DNA of 33,817 nucleotides from Thermosynechococcus sp. M98_K2018_005. GTDB taxonomy: Bacteria; Cyanobacteriota; Cyanobacteriia; Thermosynechococcales; Thermosynechococcaceae. Location of the stretch: assembly GCF_015295825.1 (NCBI RefSeq), contig NZ_DVEH01000006.1, positions 1 through 33,817 on the forward strand, written 5' to 3'. Below, in pieces: positions 1 through 8,272 of the stretch (position 1 is the stretch's first letter; the number at the start of each line of letters is the position of its first letter). The notes beneath the pieces were generated by a model. That model did not search any database and had not been told where the DNA came from. It saw nothing but the letters and a program-made list of their open reading frames with translations. A program made the position numbers and the translations under genes.

Positions 1-80
1 ATGGCTATCCAGAAGGGCAGTTTGATCGCTACTTGCGCTCTTGTGGCAGACTAGGAGATTGCAAGTACAGAGTCACAGGC

Positions 81-512
81 ATGTTCAAAACAATTTTAGT
101 GGCACTCGATACCAGTGAGTTATCGGCACGGGTGATGGCAGCAGTGGCACAGTTAAATCTTGACCCAGATGCCCAAGTGATTCTCAGTCATGTGATTTCA
201 CCCGTGGAGTCGGGGTTTGGGGTCAGTGCCGATCGCCCCTCGTTGCATCCGCAAATGGGCACCTACCGTAGTATTGAACAGCATTTACAACAGTTTCAAA
301 GCCACCTCCCCTGTGACTCGGAAATTGAAATTGTTACCGGTGACCCCGTCGAGGAAATTTTACGCTTGGCCAATATCTATGGGGCAGACCTAATTGTAGT
401 GGGGAGTCGCGGCCTCACGGGGGTTGAGCGGGTTGTGCAAGGCTCGGTAAGTGGCGCCATTGTGGCTGATGCCCCCTGCTCGGTGTTTGTGGTTAAGTCA
501 GCGGAAACCTAA
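81..512 (+). CDS. Universal stress protein (UspA family)
   Basis: A 143-residue single-domain UspA protein, expected to be cytoplasmic and to bind a nucleotide. The N-terminal strand FKTILVALD and the C-terminal glycine-rich stretch (VVGSRGLTGVERVVQGSVSGAIV) match the ATP-binding type, whose G-2X-G-9X-G(S/T) loop is visible. I start at the ATG at 81 because the family begins with this strand. The same frame is open upstream to the left edge of the window, so a longer protein cannot be excluded. Its stop is followed after 3 nt by the P-type ATPase ATG, so the two are very likely co-transcribed. A regulatory or stress role for the pump is inference from position only. Confidence 0.88.
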   Translation: MFKTILVALDTSELSARVMAAVAQLNLDPDAQVILSHVISPVESGFGVSADRPSLHPQMGTYRSIEQHLQQFQSHLPCDSEIEIVTGDPVEEILRLANIYGADLIVVGSRGLTGVERVVQGSVSGAIVADAPCSVFVVKSAET

Positions 513-515
513 GGT

Positions 516-2996
516 ATGACAGCACCATTGACGGGTCTGACAGCGGCGGAAGTGGCGGAGCGGCAAGCCAGAGGTCGCGTTAACCGTCAAGCGAGTGAAA
601 GCAATCGCACCTATGGCGACATTTTGCGGGAAAACCTCTTCACGTTTATCAATGGGGTTTTTGCTTTTATTAGCGTCATTTTGCTCTTTTTAGGCCGTCC
701 GGGGGATGTGGCCGCCATCATTGTCGTTGTGTTTCTCAATGCCATCATTAGCATTCTGCAGGAAATTCGCGCCAAACGGCAGTTGGATGAAATTAGTCTC
801 CTTACCCGTCCCCGCGTCAAGGTGCTGCGCGATCGCCAAGAGGCCATTATCGATTCCGCAGAAGTTGTAGAAGGGGATATTCTCCTTTTGGAACCGGGGG
901 ATCAAATCGTTGCCGATGGCACTGTGGTTGGCGATGGACAAATCCAAGTGGACGAGTCGTTACTCACAGGGGAGTCGGATCTCATCTCCAAGCAAGCGGG
1001 CGATCGCCTGTACTCTGGGAGCTTTTGTGTACGCGGTGCCGCTGCCTATGTCGCCGAACAGGTGGGGGAAGACAGTACCGCCCATCAACTGACTGCTGCC
1101 GCCAAAACCCACCACCACAAACTCACTCCCCTGCAACGGGAAATTAACCTGATTATCCGCGTCATTCTGGCTCTGGCGGTTTTCCTATGGCTATTGGTGC
1201 TGCTCTCGCTATTGGTACGCCTGACCAGCCTACAAATGAGTGTGCAAACGGCGGCAGTGGTGGCGGGTCTTGTCCCCGTGGGCTTGTATCTGACAATTAC
1301 CCTCACCTATGCCTTGGGGGCACTGCGGATCTCCCGTGCCAATGTCTTGGTGCAGCAGGTGAATGCCATTGAGTCCCTCAGTGGCGTGGATATTCTCTGC
1401 CTTGATAAAACGGGCACGCTGACGGCCAATGCCCTTGAACTCCATAGCTGGTACGCCCTCACTGATACAGAGGAAAAGACAAAAGCGGCTTTAGCCACGT
1501 TTACCGCCAGTGTTAGTGCTCCGAACCGCACCATTGTTGCCCTCACAGAGGCTTTTGGCGGTAGTCCCCAACCCCTACGCCTCGAAATTCCCTTCTCCTC
1601 CGCCTACAAGTGGAGTGCCGCAGCATGGCATGACGCCGAAGCATTTATTTTGGGGGCACCGGATGTCCTCCTCAAGGGTGAAAACCTCTCCCCTGAGCTA
1701 GCTGAATTACTCCAGCGGGGACGGCAGCAGGGATTGCGGGTGCTCCTCTTTGCCCGTAGTCGCACTGATCCTCAATGGGATGAGCGGCAGGAGACTCCCC
1801 TATTGCCCCCAGACCTCGAACCCTTAGCAGTGATTTGGGTAGGCGATCGCCTGCGACCTCAATGCCGTGATGTTTTGGAACGCTTTCAACAGGCGGGGAT
1901 TCAAATCAAAATTATTTCTGGTGACCATGCGGAAACGGTGGTTGCCCTCGGTAAACAAGTCGGCCTCGATGCAGGGGCGATCGCCATCTCCGGAACAGAA
2001 CTCGCCGCCATGGATGATCCCAGCTTTGATCAAATGGCCGAGAAAGCCACAGTTTTTGGTCGCATTACCCCCGAGCAAAAGGCGAAACTCGTGACTCGAC
2101 TGCGTGCCCTCGGGCATCAGGTGGCCATGATTGGCGATGGTGTGAATGATGTTCTGTCCCTGAAGCAGGCCAACGTGGGAATTGCTATGGAAAGTGGCAG
2201 TGCCATTACCCGGAATGTGGCCGACATTGTATTGCTCGCGGATTCCTTTGCCGCCTTGCCAGAAGCCTTTCGTGAGGGGCAGCGCATTTACAACGGTATT
2301 CAAGATGTTACAAAGCTCTTTTTGGTGCGGGTCTTTAGCTTTAGTTTGCTTTGTCTAGTCACGGTCATGGCGGGGCGCGCTTTTCCGCTGCTGATTAAGC
2401 ACAATAGCCTGCTAACCCTGTGGGGGGTCGGTCTGCCTACCCTGGCGGTGGCTTTTTGGGCAGTGCCGGGGCCGCGGCCCCATCGATCGCTGATTCGTTC
2501 ATTACTGCACTTTGTCATTCCTGCCACCCTGAGCCTCGCGCTGTTGGCTATTTTCATGTATCTGGGGGTTTTGGCACGGGAACTGACCCCCCTTGTGGAA
2601 TTACTCCAAGGACGCTTTGATCCGACACTGTTGAATGGTCGCGAGGTGCTCTCAGAATTGGGGCAAAGCGTGGCGATCGCCCGCACAGCTTTAGTGACCA
2701 CACTCATGTTGGCCTCCCTCTGTTTAGTCCTGTTTCTCAAACCTCCCCATCCCACATGGGTTGGCGGTGCCCCTTTAGTGGGCAACTGGCGTTATGTTGC
2801 TGTGGTTTTAGCCCTGCTCGCTGCTTTCCTGATGATTAGTTTTTCCCCGACTCTACGGGCAGTGGCTGAGTTGGAACCCCTTTCATGGTCGCTGTGGGCA
2901 TTGATTGTACTGATTGTTTTGCTATGGGTGATTCTCCTGCGCACGTTCTGGCGCTATCGGCTCTTGGATCGCTTCCTTGGTGTAGATCTCAGTTAG
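516..2996 (+). CDS. Cation-transporting P-type ATPase (E1-E2 family)
   Basis: An 826-residue integral membrane ion pump. Two membrane segments lie near residues 41-84, followed by the actuator domain with TGES at 151-154. Two further segments near 212-275 precede the phosphorylation motif DKTGTLT, with the acylated Asp at 297. The hinge motif GDGVND is at 540-545, and about six membrane segments follow from roughly 608 to the end. There is no N-terminal metal-binding domain, which argues against a copper or cadmium pump. The fourth membrane segment reads VPVGLYL, where Ca/Mg pumps usually have PEGLP, so the ion is unclear. The overall form resembles the CtpE-like bacterial group. It shares 4 nt (2993-2996) with the convergent ABC transporter gene. 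Confidence 0.9.
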   Translation: MTAPLTGLTAAEVAERQARGRVNRQASESNRTYGDILRENLFTFINGVFAFISVILLFLGRPGDVAAIIVVVFLNAIISILQEIRAKRQLDEISLLTRPRVKVLRDRQEAIIDSAEVVEGDILLLEPGDQIVADGTVVGDGQIQVDESLLTGESDLISKQAGDRLYSGSFCVRGAAAYVAEQVGEDSTAHQLTAAAKTHHHKLTPLQREINLIIRVILALAVFLWLLVLLSLLVRLTSLQMSVQTAAVVAGLVPVGLYLTITLTYALGALRISRANVLVQQVNAIESLSGVDILCLDKTGTLTANALELHSWYALTDTEEKTKAALATFTASVSAPNRTIVALTEAFGGSPQPLRLEIPFSSAYKWSAAAWHDAEAFILGAPDVLLKGENLSPELAELLQRGRQQGLRVLLFARSRTDPQWDERQETPLLPPDLEPLAVIWVGDRLRPQCRDVLERFQQAGIQIKIISGDHAETVVALGKQVGLDAGAIAISGTELAAMDDPSFDQMAEKATVFGRITPEQKAKLVTRLRALGHQVAMIGDGVNDVLSLKQANVGIAMESGSAITRNVADIVLLADSFAALPEAFREGQRIYNGIQDVTKLFLVRVFSFSLLCLVTVMAGRAFPLLIKHNSLLTLWGVGLPTLAVAFWAVPGPRPHRSLIRSLLHFVIPATLSLALLAIFMYLGVLARELTPLVELLQGRFDPTLLNGREVLSELGQSVAIARTALVTTLMLASLCLVLFLKPPHPTWVGGAPLVGNWRYVAVVLALLAAFLMISFSPTLRAVAELEPLSWSLWALIVLIVLLWVILLRTFWRYRLLDRFLGVDLS

Positions 2997-4804
2997 GCAT
3001 GGGGGGCGCGATCGCGCTGAATGGAATAGAGATGGGCATACAACCCCCCTTGGGCGAGGAGGGTCTCATGGTCTCCCTGCTCACGAATCGTGCCTTGATC
3101 CAAGACCACAATTTGATTGGCATCCCGGACCGTGCTTAGGCGGTGGGCAATCACAATCATGGTGCGAGTACCGGTGATGGAGCGCAGGGCAAGTTGAATT
3201 TCCCGCTCCGATTCATAGTCGAGACTTGAGGTGGCCTCATCAAAAATCAGTACATCGGGATCCGCTAAGAGAGCACGGGCAATCCCTAGCCGCTGTCGCT
3301 GTCCCCCCGAAAGCCGCAACCCCCGTTCACCGACAATTGTGCGATAGCCTAGGGGCAACTGATGCACAAACTCATCCACCCGCGCAATAGCACAGGCCTC
3401 ATAGACGGCATCAGCACTGACCTCGGGGTTGGCATAGGTCAGGTTATCCCACAGGGTGCCATTAAAGACATCTACTTCTTGGTGGACAATGGCCAGCCGC
3501 CGCCGATAGGCGCAGACATCGAGGGTTTGAATATCTTGGCCATCAATGAGAATTTGCCCCTGATCCGGCTGGAAGTAGCGAAACAGAAGCTTGATCAGGG
3601 TGGATTTTCCTGAACCCGATCGCCCCACCAAGGCCACTGTTTGGCAGGGTTCAATGAGTAAGTTAATATCCCGCAGAATGGGACGTCCCGGCGTGTAGCT
3701 AAACCAAACGTGCTGAAAATCCACTTTGCCCGAAAACTTCAGGCTAGGAATCTCCTGTTGCTCAAGATCAATGGCATCGCGACCGGGGGGCAATTCCATA
3801 AATTCATGGAAGCGCAAAATTGAAGCATAGCGGCGCGCAAACACCTCAGACACCTGTGAGAGGGGTGTAATTTCGGCATAGGCCATACTCGCAAGGGTGT
3901 AAATCGTAATAAAGTGACCAATGGAGACCCGGCCGGCGATCGTGGCAGCCAGTGAGAAGCCCAACAATGTAAATAGACAGAATTGCACCAAGCTTGCTTG
4001 CCAAGTAATTAAATACATGTAGCCGCGATGAATACGATCAATCACCATCTTGAACTCGCGATCAAGGCGCTGGGTTTGACGAGCGAGTTCACGGGCTTCA
4101 GTGGCAAAGGCTTTGACGGTTTTGATATTGGTAATGATTTCTGAGGTGCGGCTTTCTGTGCTTTCGATGTGGCTGTCGAGGATTTCTTCTTTTTGAATAA
4201 TGCGCCGTAGGGTGCGCAGGGTCAGCACCAAGATCACTGTAAAGGAGAGCAACAGTCCAAGGGCGATCGGCCAATCAAGCCACCAGACAATCACGCCAAT
4301 CCCCAGCACCCGTACCAATTTGGGAATCAGTTGGCCGGCAATCTCAGGATAGCTCCACGTATGGTTGGCAATGCCTTTGCTAACACGGTTGGCAATGCGA
4401 CCCGGGTTGTTTTCCTCAAAGAATTCTAGGGGCAGCGTCAGGATTTTCTCGACGGCTTTGCGAGTGTGGTCACGGCGGGCAGCCAAGGCAATCCACCAAT
4501 GGAACCATACCCCCAGCCACGGTTGAATTGGGGCACGCACTACAGTGGCCAAAAAGACAATACTGCCGAGAACGGTAAGATTAACGCCAAAGGCATTGTT
4601 CCAGCCCGTCCATGTTTGGAGCGTATGGGCGATCGCCACCACTGGCGGATCAAGGGGTTGTTGCGAGAGCAGGTTGAGAATTTGACCCATGGCATAGGGC
4701 ACGAGCAAATCCACCAGTTCGCAGAGACTGGCTGCGGTCATACTGGCGATCGCCATTCCCCGATAGGCGCGATAGTAACCCAGAATGGAGCGAAACGAGG
4801 CCAT
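2993..4804 (-). CDS. ABC exporter half-transporter (permease fused to ATPase)
   Basis: A 603-residue half-transporter expected to work as a dimer in the cytoplasmic membrane. The N-terminal half (about 1-320) is a six-helix type I exporter domain. The C-terminal half is a nucleotide-binding domain with Walker A GRSGSGKST at 394-402, signature LSGGQRQRLGIARAL, and Walker B VLIFDEATSSLD followed by the switch His in IAHRLSTVRDA. The length is normal for lipid or multidrug exporters, and the substrate cannot be read from sequence. It lies 76 nt downstream of gpmI in the same direction and may be read from the gpmI promoter. Confidence 0.9.
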   Translation of the reverse strand: MASFRSILGYYRAYRGMAIASMTAASLCELVDLLVPYAMGQILNLLSQQPLDPPVVAIAHTLQTWTGWNNAFGVNLTVLGSIVFLATVVRAPIQPWLGVWFHWWIALAARRDHTRKAVEKILTLPLEFFEENNPGRIANRVSKGIANHTWSYPEIAGQLIPKLVRVLGIGVIVWWLDWPIALGLLLSFTVILVLTLRTLRRIIQKEEILDSHIESTESRTSEIITNIKTVKAFATEARELARQTQRLDREFKMVIDRIHRGYMYLITWQASLVQFCLFTLLGFSLAATIAGRVSIGHFITIYTLASMAYAEITPLSQVSEVFARRYASILRFHEFMELPPGRDAIDLEQQEIPSLKFSGKVDFQHVWFSYTPGRPILRDINLLIEPCQTVALVGRSGSGKSTLIKLLFRYFQPDQGQILIDGQDIQTLDVCAYRRRLAIVHQEVDVFNGTLWDNLTYANPEVSADAVYEACAIARVDEFVHQLPLGYRTIVGERGLRLSGGQRQRLGIARALLADPDVLIFDEATSSLDYESEREIQLALRSITGTRTMIVIAHRLSTVRDANQIVVLDQGTIREQGDHETLLAQGGLYAHLYSIQRDRAPHA

Positions 4805-4880
4805 AAAAACAGGACAAGGACCCTTCCTATTTTAAGAAATCTTAAAATTTTCGGCTGTCGCCCTTGGGTTGAGAATGCCC

Positions 4881-6476
4881 TTAAACCTTCACGGAGACGG
4901 GGGTACGATTGAGGCGGGTTTCATAGGGGGCACTGACAATCAGCGATTGCCCCGTCATCTCAGGGGGTTGAGGCAGCCCCAAAATTTCTAAAATAGTCGG
5001 CGCAATATCGGCAAGGCAACCCTCCTGCCGCAGGGTGACATCCGTGCCATGGCCGGGGATTTTACGTTTCTCCCCTTCCACCAAGATAAAGGGAACCGGG
5101 TTGGTGGTGTGAGCCGTCCAGGGGTTGCCGTCTTCATCAATCATGTACTCAGCATTGCCATGATCAGCGGTAATCAGCAGCGTGCCCCCCACTTTTGTTG
5201 CCGCTTCTACCAGTACGCCTACACAGCGATCCACAGTTTCAATGGCTTGAATCGTCGCCGCCAACTGCCCCGTGTGCCCCACCATATCGGGGTTGGCAAA
5301 GTTAACCACAATTAGGGCATATTCCTGTTTCTCAATGGCCTCCTTCACCGCTTCTGTTACGGCGAGGGCAGACATGGCTGGCGCTTGATCGTAAGTGGCC
5401 ACCATTGGACTGGGGATGAGTATGCGATCTTCGGCGGGGAAGGGTTCCTCAAGGCCGCCATTGAAGAAATAGGTGACGTGGGCATATTTTTCCGTTTCCG
5501 CTGCCCGCAGTTGCTTCAGGCCATGCTCGGCAATCACTTCCCCAAGGATATGATTGAGGTTTTGGGGCGGGAAGGCGACACCACAGTTAAAGTTGGCATC
5601 GTATTGGGTGAAGGTCACGTATTCGAGCGGCGTCATCAGCGTCCGTTCAAAGCCGCTAAAGTCAGGGTCAATAAAGGCTTGGGTGAGTTGGCGGGCGCGA
5701 TCAGGACGGAAATTAAAGAACACCACGCCATCCCCCGGTTCAACGGCTCCCTCAGCAATGCGTGTGGGGACAATGAATTCATCGCCAATATCCTGGGCAT
5801 AGGACTTACTAGCCACATCCACCGCCCGCAGGGGTTGAATATTCTCATTGCTGGTCATGATGCGGTAAGCCGCCTCAGTGCGATCCCAACGGCGATCGCG
5901 GTCCATGGCGTAGTAGCGACCACTCACCGTCACAATTCGTCCGCAGCCGATGGTTTTCAGGCGTTGCTCCAATTCCTCAAGGACACCCGCTGCATCGCGG
6001 GGGGGCGTATCGCGACCATCGGTAATGGCATGGATACAGGCAGGTAACTCATGGCGTTTGGCCAGTTCCACCAAGCCGTAGAGGTGATCAATGTGGGAAT
6101 GCACCCCGCCAGCAGAACACAGGCCGATAAAATGCAGCTTGCCCTTGCGCTCCTTCACGGTTTGGCAGAGCTTCACAAGGACGGGATTGCTAAAGAGGCT
6201 GCCATCTTCAACGGCATCGGAAATGCGCACCAACTCTTGGGGAACAATGCGCCCAGCACCGATATTTAAGTGCCCCACCTCGGAGTTACCCATTTGTCCT
6301 TTGGGGAGTCCCACTGCCTTCCCAGAGGCGTAAATCAATGTGTGGGGGTAGGCTTGCCACAAACTGTCCATAACCGGCGTATTAGCGCTGGCGATCGCAT
6401 TACCGTAGGTCTCTTCGCGATAGCCCCAGCCATCCAAAATCATCAAAACAACGGGCGCAACAGGAGACGATGCCAT
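4881..6476 (-). CDS. gpmI: 2,3-bisphosphoglycerate-independent phosphoglycerate mutase
   Basis: A cytoplasmic glycolytic enzyme that interconverts 3- and 2-phosphoglycerate using two manganese ions and a phosphoserine intermediate. The 531-residue length is typical. The N-terminus LMILDGWGYREE carries metal ligand Asp15. The catalytic serine is Ser65 in GQMGNSEVGHLNIGAGR. The substrate segment HSHIDHLYGL and the second metal cluster TADHGNAEYM near the C-terminus are intact. It is divergent from chlP across 283 nt, with a good promoter candidate at 6534-6562. The ABC exporter gene follows downstream. Confidence 0.97.
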   Translation of the reverse strand: MASSPVAPVVLMILDGWGYREETYGNAIASANTPVMDSLWQAYPHTLIYASGKAVGLPKGQMGNSEVGHLNIGAGRIVPQELVRISDAVEDGSLFSNPVLVKLCQTVKERKGKLHFIGLCSAGGVHSHIDHLYGLVELAKRHELPACIHAITDGRDTPPRDAAGVLEELEQRLKTIGCGRIVTVSGRYYAMDRDRRWDRTEAAYRIMTSNENIQPLRAVDVASKSYAQDIGDEFIVPTRIAEGAVEPGDGVVFFNFRPDRARQLTQAFIDPDFSGFERTLMTPLEYVTFTQYDANFNCGVAFPPQNLNHILGEVIAEHGLKQLRAAETEKYAHVTYFFNGGLEEPFPAEDRILIPSPMVATYDQAPAMSALAVTEAVKEAIEKQEYALIVVNFANPDMVGHTGQLAATIQAIETVDRCVGVLVEAATKVGGTLLITADHGNAEYMIDEDGNPWTAHTTNPVPFILVEGEKRKIPGHGTDVTLRQEGCLADIAPTILEILGLPQPPEMTGQSLIVSAPYETRLNRTPVSVKV

Positions 6477-6533
6477 GTGAATGCCCTACCTTCAACTTCT
6501 CTGGGAAATGGTGTAAATTGTACAACCTCGCAA

Positions 6534-6562
6534 ATGATACCATTCTCGACCGCGAGAGACAA
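6534..6562 (-). promoter_or_regulatory. Candidate sigma-70 type promoter for gpmI
   Basis: On the minus strand TTGTCT (6562-6557) and TATCAT (6539-6534) are separated by exactly 17 nt. Transcription would start near 6527 and give a leader of about 50 nt before the gpmI ATG at 6476. This is a motif match only. Confidence 0.45.
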
Positions 6563-6691
6563 ATTTGGGTAACTTCCGCTACAGTCCGCACCCTGGATCA
6601 ATTCTGAATCAATAGATGGATCTATTCTAGCGGCTCAGAGATGGCCAAATGTTGAAAACTGTTACAGATGCGGTTTTTCAGGATTAAATTC

Positions 6692-6720
6692 TTGAAGACG
6701 AAAAATTGCCGTGATAGTAT
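6692..6720 (+). promoter_or_regulatory. Candidate sigma-70 type promoter for chlP
   Basis: TTGAAG (6692-6697) and TAGTAT (6715-6720) are separated by 17 nt. The -10 box ends 39 nt before the TTG start at 6760. The rest of the divergent region 6563-6691 shows no further gene. Confidence 0.42.
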
Positions 6721-6759
6721 CCAAACTGTTGTTTGTTAGCCAAAATTGGGAGTCGTCCG

Positions 6760-7968
6760 TTGTCACTTCGGGTAGCCGTGGTCGGTGGTGGTCCAGCGGG
6801 TTCTTCAGCCGCCGAAACCTTAGCCAAAGCCGGAATCCAGACCTATCTCTTTGAACGCAAATTAGACAATGCCAAGCCCTGTGGCGGTGCGATCCCCCTG
6901 TGCATGGTCAGTGAATTTGACTTGCCCCCAGAAATCATTGACCGCCGCGTGCGCAAAATGAAAATGATTTCCCCCTCTAATATTGAGGTGAACATTGGCC
7001 ATACCCTTAAAGACCACGAGTATATCGGTATGTGCCGCCGCGAAGTCCTCGATAGCTTTATGCGCAATCGGGCGGCAGATTTGGGCGCCAACTTGATCAA
7101 TGGCACTGTCTTTAAGCTGGAGCAGCCCCCCACCAGCGATCAGCCCTACACGCTCCACTATGTCCAAGCGGATGGCACAGCTCAGACCCTTGAAGTGGAT
7201 GTGGTGATTGGTGCCGATGGGGCAAATTCCCGTATTGCCAAGGAAATTGATGCCGGCGATTACAACTACGCCATTGCCTATCAAGAGCGCATCCGCCTGC
7301 CTGAGGACAAAATGGCCTACTACAACGAGTTGGCAGAAATGTACGTGGGGGATGACGTGTCTCCTGACTTCTATGCATGGGTTTTCCCGAAATATGACCA
7401 TGTGGCTGTGGGCACCGGCACCATGAAGGTCAACAAAGACCGCATTCGGGAGTTACAAGCGGGAATCCGCGCCCGCGCTGCTGCCAAACTGGAAGGGGGG
7501 CAAATTATTAAAGTGGAAGCTCACCCTATTCCTGAGCATCCTCGGCCTCGGCGGGTGGTCGGTCGCGTGGCTCTTGTGGGAGATGCTGCGGGTACTGTCA
7601 CCAAGTCTTCTGGGGAAGGCATTTACTTTGCGGCCAAGTCAGCCCGCATGTGCGCTGAAACCATTGTCGAGACCTCCAACGGCGGTCGCCGTATCCCCAC
7701 AGAAGCAGATCTCAAGCTCTACCTGAAACGCTGGGATAAAGCCTACGGCATGACGTACCTAGTGTTAGATCTGTTGCAACGGGTCTTTTATCGCTCCGAT
7801 GCCACCCGTGAGGCTTTTGTGGAGATGTGTAGCGATATTGATGTGCAGAAGCTCACCTTCGATAGCTATCTCTACAAGACGGTGGTGCCGGCTAATCCCT
7901 TAGTGCAGTTGAAAATTACAGCGAAAACAATTGGTAGCCTGATGCGGGGTAATGCCCTTGCGCCCTAA
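6760..7968 (+). CDS. chlP: Geranylgeranyl reductase (chlorophyll phytyl side chain)
   Basis: A 402-residue FAD-dependent reductase that saturates the geranylgeranyl group to phytyl, for chlorophyll and tocopherol, at the thylakoid membrane. The N-terminus holds the dinucleotide fold VAVVGGGPAGSSAAE. The second FAD motif, in VGRVALVGDAAGTVTKSSGEGI, follows near residue 270. I choose the TTG at 6760 because it gives the family N-terminus MSLRVAVVGGG and has a Shine-Dalgarno GGGAG (6748-6752) 7 nt upstream. A further in-frame TTG at 6733 would add nine residues without a comparable ribosome site. The gene faces yciI with only 25 nt between the stops. Confidence 0.95.
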   Translation: MSLRVAVVGGGPAGSSAAETLAKAGIQTYLFERKLDNAKPCGGAIPLCMVSEFDLPPEIIDRRVRKMKMISPSNIEVNIGHTLKDHEYIGMCRREVLDSFMRNRAADLGANLINGTVFKLEQPPTSDQPYTLHYVQADGTAQTLEVDVVIGADGANSRIAKEIDAGDYNYAIAYQERIRLPEDKMAYYNELAEMYVGDDVSPDFYAWVFPKYDHVAVGTGTMKVNKDRIRELQAGIRARAAAKLEGGQIIKVEAHPIPEHPRPRRVVGRVALVGDAAGTVTKSSGEGIYFAAKSARMCAETIVETSNGGRRIPTEADLKLYLKRWDKAYGMTYLVLDLLQRVFYRSDATREAFVEMCSDIDVQKLTFDSYLYKTVVPANPLVQLKITAKTIGSLMRGNALAP

Positions 7969-7983
7969 GGGAGTTTCGGATCT

Positions 7984-8002
7984 GCCCTCGCCCCTAGAGG
8001 GC
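7984..8002. terminator. Possible bidirectional hairpin between chlP and yciI
   Basis: GCCCTC (7984-7989) and GAGGGC (7997-8002) form a 6-bp GC-rich stem with a 7-nt loop, between two converging genes and reaching into the last codons of yciI. No run of U follows on either strand, so intrinsic termination is uncertain. Confidence 0.28.
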
Positions 8003-8263
8003 TTGGATCCACTCATGAATGCTGTACTCTGTCCACACCTGATGCTGCCAGTAGGGATCGTTTTCAATCAATTGGCGCACGGTCTCTTCGCTATCCGCCT
8101 CGTAAATGGCAAAAAAGTAGCGCAGGTCTTTCGTAGGACCAATGGTGATGAGTACTCCTTGGGCTTTTTGAGCTGCAAGGCCATCAAGGTGCGCTTCGCG
8201 ATGGGGGGCACGCCGTTCGAGGACATCCTCACAGTAGCGTCCCCAAGCCACAAATTTGGTCAT
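7994..8263 (-). CDS. YciI-like (YCII domain) protein
   Basis: An 89-residue protein of the YCII-related family, small alpha/beta-barrel dimers of mostly unknown role. Visible features are the conserved R..H..HLDGLAAQKAQG segment near residues 18-36 and the ending region ADSEETVRQLIENDPYWQ. The ATG at 8263 is preceded by AGGAGG, which is itself built from the prfA stop codon (TAGGAGG). The gene is therefore the third of the leftward rpsD-prfA-yciI cluster and probably translationally coupled to prfA. The enzymatic activity is not known. Confidence 0.82.
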   Translation of the reverse strand: MTKFVAWGRYCEDVLERRAPHREAHLDGLAAQKAQGVLITIGPTKDLRYFFAIYEADSEETVRQLIENDPYWQHQVWTEYSIHEWIQAL

Positions 8264-8272
8264 TTAATCCTC

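Noticed and set aside
1824-2303. A 159-codon frame on the minus strand inside the P-type ATPase gene
   Set aside because: It mirrors the conserved P domain of the ATPase and has no ribosome site or recognisable motif.
5385-6047. A 220-codon open frame on the plus strand opposite gpmI
   Set aside because: gpmI is unmistakable on the other strand, and this frame shows no family features; it arises from codon bias.
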